Positions 40,322 to 49,977 of a DNA stretch of 49,977 bases are shown here, piece after piece. Every line of letters starts with the position of its first letter. Within the stretch, counting starts at the first letter, position 1. The translations under genes and the position numbers were made by a program. The notes under the pieces were generated by a model, which worked only from the letters and a program-made list of their open reading frames with translations, had not been told where the DNA came from and did no database searches. The DNA lies in contig JABDKN010000194.1 of the NCBI GenBank assembly GCA_013002205.1, positions 1 to 49,977 on the forward strand. The letters run 5' to 3'. This DNA comes from Granulosicoccus sp. Lineage in GTDB: Bacteria; Pseudomonadota; Gammaproteobacteria; Granulosicoccales; Granulosicoccaceae.

Positions 40322-41524
40322 ATGGCTTGGAATGAGCCAGGCGGAAACGACAACGATCCTTGGGGCAATCGCAACAAGAATTCAGGCGGTCCGCCAGATC
40401 TGGACGAGGTATTCAAGAACCTGAAAAACTGGTTCGAATCGCTGGCCGGCAAGAAAGGCGGCTCGCCGCGCAGTGGCGGGGTCGGCGGCCTGCCCGGAGG
40501 AGGCATTGGCGGTAAGGGTATCGGCTTGATCCTGGCTGTGCTGGGAGCGGTCTGGCTGTTATCGGGTATCTACGTCATCCAGCCTGCTCAGGCAGGTGTA
40601 GTCACGCAGTTCGGGGCGTACGTAAAAACCACGACGCCCGGTCCGCACTGGCGTATACCCTGGCCTATCCAGCAGGTCGAGAAGGTCGAAGTCGAGGAAA
40701 TCCGCAGTGCCAAGCTGACGAACCAGATGATACTGACGCAGGATGAGAACATCGTCGATATCGATCTTGCCGTGCAATACAACATCAAGAGCGCTGAGGA
40801 TTACCTGTTTAACGTTCGCGGGCCTGATCGCACGCTCGAGGAGGTCGTCGAGAGCGCGCTGCGGGAGGTGGTCGGTTCGACGGTTCTGGAGTCCGTTCTT
40901 ACCACGGGGCGTGATGTGGTCTGGAACACGACGCTGGATAACCTGCAGGAAGTACTCGATGATTACAATGCAGGTATCTTTGTCACCGCGGTCAATCTGG
41001 AGCGCGCCCAGCCACCTGAAGAAGTACAGGCTGCGTTTTCCGACGCCATCAAGGCGCGGGAGGACAAGGAGCGATTCGTGAATGAGGCCCAGGCCTACAG
41101 TAATGAAGTTCTGCCACGTGCCCGCGGAGATGCCCAGCGTGCACTGGAGGAATCCGAAGCCTACAAGGCCAGGGTCGAGCAGGCCGCTATCGGTGAATCA
41201 CAACGCTTTCTGTCGTTGCTGACCGAGTACAGCAAGGCACCTGAAGTGACCCGCGAGAGGCTTTACCTGGAGGCTATGGAAACCGTTCTGGGCAATACCA
41301 ACAAGGTGTTGATCGATAATGACGGCGGTAACAGTCTCATGTACCTGCCGATCGACCAGCTTGTCAATCAGAACCGGGCCAGAAGCGATGAAAGCATGCT
41401 CGGTGGTGAATCACCGTTGAACAGTCTGAGTAACGATTCGCCACGTTTTTCAGACTTGCCGTCAGAAATAAACTTGCCGACACGTGACAGCCTGCGCTCG
41501 CGTGACAGAGGGAGTATTCGATGA
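40322..41524 (+). CDS. hflK: FtsH protease modulator HflK
   Basis: MAWNEPGGNDNDPWGNRNKNSGGPPDLDEVFKNLKNWFESLAGKKGG; SPFH domain. Confidence 0.97.
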   Translation: MAWNEPGGNDNDPWGNRNKNSGGPPDLDEVFKNLKNWFESLAGKKGGSPRSGGVGGLPGGGIGGKGIGLILAVLGAVWLLSGIYVIQPAQAGVVTQFGAYVKTTTPGPHWRIPWPIQQVEKVEVEEIRSAKLTNQMILTQDENIVDIDLAVQYNIKSAEDYLFNVRGPDRTLEEVVESALREVVGSTVLESVLTTGRDVVWNTTLDNLQEVLDDYNAGIFVTAVNLERAQPPEEVQAAFSDAIKAREDKERFVNEAQAYSNEVLPRARGDAQRALEESEAYKARVEQAAIGESQRFLSLLTEYSKAPEVTRERLYLEAMETVLGNTNKVLIDNDGGNSLMYLPIDQLVNQNRARSDESMLGGESPLNSLSNDSPRFSDLPSEINLPTRDSLRSRDRGSIR

Positions 41525-42402
41525 ACAGACTGGCCAATCCTCTTTCGCTCATCGGCATAGCTCTGCTGTTGCTGCTCGGCAGTTCCATGGTTTTCACGGT
41601 GGATGAACGTGAATTCGCCATCAAGTTGTTCCTGGGCGAGATCAAAAAGTCGGACTACAAGCCTGGCTTGCATTTCAAGGTACCGTTTCTGGAGCGTGTC
41701 TACAAATTCGATAGCAGAATCCTGACGCTTGATGTACAGCCGGAGCGCGTACTGACCAACGAAAAGAAGAACGTCATCGTCGATTCGTTCATCAAGTGGA
41801 GAATTGCAGATCCGGGAGACTTCTACACACGACTAAGCGGCAGCGAGTCCCGAGCTAACAGTCGACTGACCCAGTTCGTTCGTGAGGGTGTAAAGGACGC
41901 CTTTGGTCAGCGAACCATCAAGGAGGTAGTCTCTTCCGCGCGCTCCACACTACGTGACGAAATTTTGGCCTCCGTAGACCTTCAGGCTGAAAAACTGGGT
42001 ATCAATATCATCGATGTCCGGGTCAAGAAAGTGGAATTGCCGGAAGATGTGAGAGAGTCAGTGTTTCAACGGATGGAAAAGGATCGTGCCAAGATTGCCC
42101 GGGAAATTCGCTCACAGGGCGAGGAAGAGGCCAAGAAAATTCGGGCCACCGCAGATCGTATCCGCGAGGAACTGCTTGCAGAAGCCTATTCCACGGCTGA
42201 GCAGACGCGCGGTACCGGCGATGCCGAGTCTGCGCGAATCTACGCTGAGGCCTACAACAAGGATCCGGATTTCTACAGCCTGTATCGCAGCCTTAGTGCG
42301 TACAGGTCGGCGTTTTCGGGCAATGGTAACGTGCTCCTGCTGAAACCTGATTCAGAATTCTTCAAGTATTTCAACGGACCGACCCTGGCTTCCAAGCCCT
42401 GA
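41521..42402 (+). CDS. hflC: FtsH protease modulator HflC
   Basis: SSMVFTVDEREFAIKLFLGEIKKSDYKPGLHFKVPFLERVYKFDSRILTLDVQPERVLTNEKKNVIVDSFIKWRI; ATGA overlap with hflK. Confidence 0.97.
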   Translation: MNRLANPLSLIGIALLLLLGSSMVFTVDEREFAIKLFLGEIKKSDYKPGLHFKVPFLERVYKFDSRILTLDVQPERVLTNEKKNVIVDSFIKWRIADPGDFYTRLSGSESRANSRLTQFVREGVKDAFGQRTIKEVVSSARSTLRDEILASVDLQAEKLGINIIDVRVKKVELPEDVRESVFQRMEKDRAKIAREIRSQGEEEAKKIRATADRIREELLAEAYSTAEQTRGTGDAESARIYAEAYNKDPDFYSLYRSLSAYRSAFSGNGNVLLLKPDSEFFKYFNGPTLASKP

Positions 42403-42483
42403 CAATCGAATCTGAACCTTGCGTACCTCATGGGGTAGGAACAGGTACAGATCGCCCCGCATGCTGACGACACCCCAGGCCCG

Positions 42484-42669
42484 ATGCTCCTAGAGATTCT
42501 CACCGCCATCAGTCTGGTACTCGTGCTGGAAGGACTGCTGCCTTTCATCAGTCCTGGCGGGTACAAGAGCGCCATCAGAGCCATGCTGGAGTTACCGGAA
42601 AACCGGCTGCGAATTATCGGCTTGTCCAGTATGATTGCGGGCGTCGTCCTGCTGACTCTAGTGCGTTAA
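42484..42669 (+). CDS. DUF2065 family small membrane protein
   Basis: 61 aa. LLEILTAISLVLVLEGLLPFISPGGYKSAIRAMLELPENRLRIIGLSSMIAGVVLLTLVR, in its usual position after hflC. Confidence 0.93.
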   Translation: MLLEILTAISLVLVLEGLLPFISPGGYKSAIRAMLELPENRLRIIGLSSMIAGVVLLTLVR

Positions 42670-42672
42670 GTT

Positions 42673-45306
<2,634 letters not shown>

Positions 45307-45307
<1 letters not shown>

Positions 45308-45328
45308 TTAACCTCAATGAGACAATAA
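45307..45328 (+). repeat. Dispersed motif copy C: GTTAACCTCAATGAGACAATAA at the purA stop, with a nearby half-copy GCGAGACAATAA (45334-45345)
   Basis: Direct sequence match to copies A and B at 18 or more of 20 positions. Confidence 0.6.
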
Positions 45329-45385
45329 CAGCTGCGAGACAATAAAGTTGCGGTCTTTTCCGGGAATAGTCGATACCGAATTTCC

Positions 45386-46708
45386 TCAGTGCTCAACCTC
45401 GGATTCTTCCACTTTCAGGGTTGACAGGGCGTTGTCCAATGCCCGCTGGACCCGTTGGTAGTCTTTTTCCAGCCGGAGTCGTTCTGCGCGTTCGCGACGG
45501 GCTATTTTTTCCGCCATGCGCTGGCCATGCCGGGCGTGGCGCATGACTGAGATCGCATCCTTGACCACCACACGCGTCCGGTCGTGAGCCATCTTCTCGG
45601 CATCGATAGCCGCCTTCTGGGCGATGATCAGTTTTTGCAGTTTCAACTTGTCCGATCGCAGGTTGACCACGAGTTGGGCCAGTTCTTCACGGCTTTTAGC
45701 CGGCAGATTGTCGCTCGCCCCCTCATCATGGCTAACGGAATCGCCCAGAATTGCATCACGCGCGATAGCAATTGCATTGTCGAGCGAGTTGACAGCCTTG
45801 GAATGACTCACAGGTCTCTCGGGCTTTTCGGTCAGGTACGATTCCTCACCAAGATCGTGGAACTCCACCAGCTCATCCAGTGTTTCAAGCTCCTGGCTGG
45901 TGCCGATAGTCTGGTCCAGTAGTGACTCCTGGGCCTCCTGGCTGTGCAGGCTCACCGGGGTCGGCTTTCTGGTGGAGACCGGCGCAGCCGGACCTGGAAA
46001 GGTGTTGTCCGATACGTGATTCGTAGAATCGAAGTCACGCCTGGAATGCGACTCTGACGCCGTGATTTTTGGTGTCGCACTATCAGAGTCTGCATCGGTC
46101 CCAATCGCTGCCGCACCTCCGACCTCAGTCACGGACTCAGACTCAACAACGGTTTCCGATTCAGCTCCGGTTTCAGCTCCGGTTTCAGTGGCGGTTTCAG
46201 TGGCGGATTCAGTGGCGGATTCAGTGGCGGATTCAGTGGCGGTCTCAGTGCTGGTTACAGTATCAGCCCCGGTTCCGGTTCCGAACTCAGTTGCCGACTC
46301 ACTCTCCGTCCCTTGCGGGACCAGGGTTTCTGATCTTGCAGGCGATTCGCTGACTGCCTGTTCATCGGTAGGCAGAATCACAGGCTCATCCGAAGATTTT
46401 CGATTCACCGTAAATTTTGCCAGTAACCACCTGATGCACAGGTACAGACACACAGGGATCATCAGAACCACGGTGATCATGATGCCCTGAGCCAGTTCGC
46501 CAAGGCCGGGAACTGGCCACTTTCGGGTAGCAATCGTGGCCATGACCAGAGCGACTACCAGAAACCGCAGAAACACGGCGCGTGCACGAATACGACGCCC
46601 GTGTCTTCTGGAGTTCGGACTGGAATAGCCTGTGCCCTTGACCCATGTGCCCTGAAGCAGTATGGCGATAGCCACTGCGGGTAACAGGTAGAGCGATGAG
46701 AAAAACAT
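45386..46708 (-). CDS. Orphan membrane protein: N-terminal TM segments, Thr/Glu/Ser/Ala repeat linker, C-terminal Lys/Arg/Glu-rich coiled coil
   Basis: 440-aa ORF. Hydrophobic segments FSSLYLLPAVAIAILLQG, FLRFLVVALVMATIAT and GIMITVVLMIPVCLYLCI; (TESA)n repeats; C-terminal RHARHGQRMAEKIARRERAERLRLEKDYQRVQRALDNAL. Confidence 0.7.
   Translation of the reverse strand: MFFSSLYLLPAVAIAILLQGTWVKGTGYSSPNSRRHGRRIRARAVFLRFLVVALVMATIATRKWPVPGLGELAQGIMITVVLMIPVCLYLCIRWLLAKFTVNRKSSDEPVILPTDEQAVSESPARSETLVPQGTESESATEFGTGTGADTVTSTETATESATESATESATETATETGAETGAESETVVESESVTEVGGAAAIGTDADSDSATPKITASESHSRRDFDSTNHVSDNTFPGPAAPVSTRKPTPVSLHSQEAQESLLDQTIGTSQELETLDELVEFHDLGEESYLTEKPERPVSHSKAVNSLDNAIAIARDAILGDSVSHDEGASDNLPAKSREELAQLVVNLRSDKLKLQKLIIAQKAAIDAEKMAHDRTRVVVKDAISVMRHARHGQRMAEKIARRERAERLRLEKDYQRVQRALDNALSTLKVEESEVEH
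46165..46250 (-). repeat. Tandem 12-nt repeat (plus-strand unit ggcggattcagt), with degenerate flanking units, encoding TESATESATESATETATETGAETGA
   Basis: Direct reading, plus strand: ttcagtggcggtttcagtggcggattcagtggcggattcagtggcggattcagtggcgg. Confidence 0.92.
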
Positions 46709-46945
46709 GTTGGATGCCCCTGTCCTGTTTCAACTGCGAGTTGAGCAGTGAAAAAGAACTATCCGCGATCTATGGGCCCGGTCGACTCAAAATCAGGGTA
46801 GTCCGCCTGGCCTGGCTACCGTAAATCCCCACGGGTTCTTGAGACAAGATTGTATCGTCTTGCCGTGTGCTAGTGGGAATGTCAGGACTGACTTCTGGGT
46901 GAATGTCATCCTGAACACAACTGGGTCGCGCAGAACAGTGCGACG

Positions 46946-47031
46946 TGGTGCCGAGAAGAGGACTTGAACCTCCACATCCAAAGGATACATGCACCTGAAG
47001 CATGCGCGTCTACCAATTCCGCCACCTCGGC
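46946..47031 (-). tRNA. tRNA-Leu (anticodon CAG), CCA encoded
   Basis: Reverse complement GCCGAGGTGGCGGAATTGGTAGACGCGCATGCTTCAGGTGCATGTATCCTTTGGATGTGGAGGTTCAAGTCCTCTTCTCGGCACCA. Acceptor, D, anticodon, long variable arm and T arm are all present. Confidence 0.97.
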
Positions 47032-47399
47032 ACGAAGTGTCGCTCCCGACTGCTTCTCGGGAAGCGCGAAATGTACAGAAGGTTTGCGCAATAGTCAAAC
47101 ATCTTCCACACATCAAACGCTGCACTGATTTTTCGGCCCAGTGTAACCGGAAAACGCATCTTTCAGCGAATTTTTGGCAGCCCGGCCCCCAGACTATGAG
47201 GATACCAAATCAGTCACGGCGTCAGAAAAACCTATCTACCGCAGTGTTTTTCCTGGCAAGGAATATCTACCCTGGCGGTAAAATGCGAATCGCCGAGGAC
47301 ACTCTGGCAGGCCTTGTATGAGGCGTTTGATGAACTCACTGAACTAGTGCGGCTCGCTTTGGCGTACCCTTGGAGGCTCATGACTTTACAAAGGCCACT

Positions 47400-49977
47400 A
47401 TGAGCGCAAAAAAAAGCGGCAAATCTGCAGCTGGCGGCGGTGATCCTTATCGCTCGCGCGAGCAATCCCGATACGATTCGCCCATTGCGAGCCGTGAATT
47501 CATCACAAGTGTGTTGAAGGCTGAGACAGGCCCGATGGATTTTGAAGCGCTGGCGGAAAAGCTGGCCCTGGCAGGTAATGCAGATGCCATGGAGGCGCTT
47601 CGCCGCCGCATTGGGGCCATGTTACGTGATGGACAACTGATACAGAACCGTAAACGGGGTCTGGTGCCGGTAGATACCGAGGCGTTGATTGCCGGTCGGA
47701 TCAGTGCCCATCCGGACGGATTCGGATTCGTGATTGCGGATGATGGTGACAAGGATGTATACCTGAATGGCAAGCAGATGCGGCAGGTTCTGCATGGCGA
47801 CCGTGTTGTCGTATGCATCACCGGACTGGATCACAGGGGGCGTCGCGAGGGACGCATTGTCGACGTGGTCGAACGTGCCAACAAGTCACTGGTTGGGCGG
47901 ATCTCCATAGATCGCGGTACCGTTGTGGTGTTGCCTGACAACAAACGTATACACCAGGATCTGTTGATTGCTCCTGGGGAGCTGGGGGAAGCTGAAGACG
48001 GCGATATGGTGGTGGCAGAGATCATCGAGCAGCCAACTCGTCGACATCAACCAGTCGGCCGCGTTACGGAGGTACTGGGACAACATCTGCGCCCTGGCAT
48101 GGAGATCGATGTTTCTCTACACAGTCACGGTATTCCGACTGAGTGGCCCGAGGATGTACTTGCCGAGGCAGCCGCTTTCTCGACTACGGTAGATGACTCC
48201 GCCGTCAATGACCGCAAGGACGTACGCGAGCTGTCGTTGATTACGATAGATGGCGTGGATGCACGTGACTTCGACGATGCTGTCTGGTGCGAACGCCTGC
48301 CCAGGGGGTGGAGACTGATCGTTGCAATTGCCGATGTTGCGCACTATGTCTCGCCGGATTCGCCGCTGGACAGATCTGCGCTGGAGCGTGGGACATCAGT
48401 CTATTTTCCCGGACGTGTCGTACCGATGTTGCCGGAAGTCCTGTCCAATGGACTGTGCTCCCTGAACCCGGAAGTGGATCGGTTGTGCATGCTCTGCGAG
48501 ATGACCCTGGATGACAAGGCAGTTGTCAGGAAGACCCGTTTTTACAACGGAATCATGCGTTCCAAAGCTCGACTGACCTATGACCAGGTCAGTGAAATGC
48601 TGACGCTGCCCGATTCGCCACTGCGCACTACGCACCAGGCCCTGGTACCGATGATCGATGAGCTTCATAGACTCTACCAGGCGCTTGCCAGACGCAGACG
48701 AAAACGCGGGGCCATAGAGTTCGATTCTAATGAGACGCTTATCCTCTTTGATGAAAACAAGAAGATCAGCGAAATCATACCGATCGAGCGGAATGATGCA
48801 CACAAGCTGATCGAGGAATGCATGATACTTGCGAATATCGAGGCGGCTGCATTTCTTGAAGAGCGCAAAATTCCCGCACTGTTCCGCGTTCATGCGGGTC
48901 CAAAGGCTGATCGTCTGGAAGATCTGCGGGCCTTTCTCGCTTTGCGGGATCTGTCACTGGGCGGCGGAGAAAAACCAAGCGCCCTGGATTATGCAGCGCT
49001 TGCGGAGCAGATCAGCGAACGCCCGGACCGTGGCGTCATTCAGACCGTCATGCTGCGTTCAATGCAGCAAGCTGTCTATCAGCCGAAGAATGAAGGTCAT
49101 TTCGGGCTGGCGCTCAGCCAGTACGCTCACTTCACCTCGCCAATCCGGCGTTACCCCGATTTGCTCGTGCACCGCGCGATCAAGCATGCCTTGCTGATTG
49201 GCAAGGCGTCTGATTATCACTATTCGAACGACATCATGCAGGTACTGGGTGAAAGCTGTTCGATGACTGAGCGTCGCGCTGAGGAGGCGTCCAGGGACGT
49301 GGTTTCCTGGCTCAAGTGCGAGTACATGCTGGATCATGTCGGCAGTGAATTTCCTGGCGTGATTTCCGCGGTGACTTCGTTCGGACTGTTTGTCGAATTG
49401 CCTGGTATTCATGTCGAAGGGCTGGTACATATCACGAATCTTTCACGTGATTTCTATCGATTCGATCAGGCGGCTCAGGCTTTGACTGGTGAACGCACTG
49501 GCAGGCAATACCATCTGGGTGAACCCATCGAGGTCCAGGTGGCGGCGGTCAATCTCGAGGAAAGGAAAATCGACTTCATCGAGGTTGCTCAGGGCAGGAC
49601 AGAGCAGCTTCGGGTTGCTGCCGCTACCGTCCAGGCAGGCAAGGCAAAACCTGCACAAACTGATTCCGGGCGCCGGCCGGAAAAAATTCTGTCTGACGAA
49701 GCACGTCGACAGCAGAAACGTCAGCGCAAACAGCAGAGACGTGACGATAAGCGTGCCGCCATGCGGGAAGCCGGCAAGGCCCTCGATAATTCGGCGAAGA
49801 CCACATCAGCGAGGGCTGCGGGCAGTACGACAGGTGTGCAGACTGTCGATAGTAATTCCGCCAGGAAGGTCGGCAAGAAAGTCGGCAAGCAGCTCGGCAA
49901 GCAGGTCGGCAAGAAAGTCGGCAAGAAAGTCGGCAAGAAGGTCGGCAAGAAGGTCGGCAAGAAAGTCGGCAAGAAAG
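47400..49977 (+). CDS. rnr: Ribonuclease R, truncated at window end
   Basis: ATG at 47400, open to the window end. DGVDARDFDDAVW, HFTSPIRRYPDLLVHRAIKHALL, S1 domain GVISAVTSFGLFVELPGIHVEGLVHITNL, then a basic C-terminal tail. Confidence 0.97.
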   Translation, partial: MSAKKSGKSAAGGGDPYRSREQSRYDSPIASREFITSVLKAETGPMDFEALAEKLALAGNADAMEALRRRIGAMLRDGQLIQNRKRGLVPVDTEALIAGRISAHPDGFGFVIADDGDKDVYLNGKQMRQVLHGDRVVVCITGLDHRGRREGRIVDVVERANKSLVGRISIDRGTVVVLPDNKRIHQDLLIAPGELGEAEDGDMVVAEIIEQPTRRHQPVGRVTEVLGQHLRPGMEIDVSLHSHGIPTEWPEDVLAEAAAFSTTVDDSAVNDRKDVRELSLITIDGVDARDFDDAVWCERLPRGWRLIVAIADVAHYVSPDSPLDRSALERGTSVYFPGRVVPMLPEVLSNGLCSLNPEVDRLCMLCEMTLDDKAVVRKTRFYNGIMRSKARLTYDQVSEMLTLPDSPLRTTHQALVPMIDELHRLYQALARRRRKRGAIEFDSNETLILFDENKKISEIIPIERNDAHKLIEECMILANIEAAAFLEERKIPALFRVHAGPKADRLEDLRAFLALRDLSLGGGEKPSALDYAALAEQISERPDRGVIQTVMLRSMQQAVYQPKNEGHFGLALSQYAHFTSPIRRYPDLLVHRAIKHALLIGKASDYHYSNDIMQVLGESCSMTERRAEEASRDVVSWLKCEYMLDHVGSEFPGVISAVTSFGLFVELPGIHVEGLVHITNLSRDFYRFDQAAQALTGERTGRQYHLGEPIEVQVAAVNLEERKIDFIEVAQGRTEQLRVAAATVQAGKAKPAQTDSGRRPEKILSDEARRQQKRQRKQQRRDDKRAAMREAGKALDNSAKTTSARAAGSTTGVQTVDSNSARKVGKKVGKQLGKQVGKKVGKKVGKKVGKKVGKKVGKK
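49869..49977 (+). repeat. 12-nt tandem repeat (GTCGGCAAGAAR) encoding VGKK units in the RNase R C-terminal tail; about 9 units, continuing past the window end
   Basis: VGKK/VGKQ/LGKQ/VGKKx5 and a partial unit, in frame with rnr. Confidence 0.95.

Noticed and set aside
46989-47321. 110-aa plus-strand ORF across the tRNA-Leu/rnr intergenic region
   Set aside because: Overlaps the tRNA antisense and has no coding signature; likely spurious.

Overview
This looks like an ordinary gammaproteobacterial chromosomal segment (lineage inferred from gene content and order, not computed). It is almost fully coding, with about 40 supported genes. Blocks from left to right: (1) a formate dehydrogenase (FDH-3 type, Cys not Sec) operon with a 4Fe-4S protein, TorD-like chaperone, small Tat protein, and alpha, beta and gamma subunits; (2) an unknown protein coupled to a secreted ankyrin-repeat protein; (3) a cNMP-domain/patatin (NTE-like) protein coupled to a Rieske-like protein with a non-canonical second motif; (4) ctaA, a ComEA-like gene, apt, DUF2959 and DUF2288; (5) meaB-mutB-mutA; (6) a stand-alone MnmC C-terminal oxidoreductase and ispG; (7) hrcA-grpE-dnaK-dnaJ; (8) a DMT permease and ccmI; (9) mce-pccA-pccB-prpE; (10) hfq-hflX-hflK-hflC-DUF2065-hisZ-purA, an orphan membrane protein, tRNA-Leu(CAG) and a 3'-truncated rnr. 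I found no CRISPR array, transposase, prophage or recognisable defence system. I also see no strong candidate for a wholly new multi-gene system. The best second-look items are a dispersed motif TTAACCTCRATGAGASRATAA (three copies, one in a 17-bp perfect inverted repeat that forms the end of a CDS), the Rieske-like protein lacking the expected second histidine, hexa-/dodeca-nucleotide repeats encoding low-complexity tails in three proteins (including RNase R), and several perfect dyads near operon boundaries.
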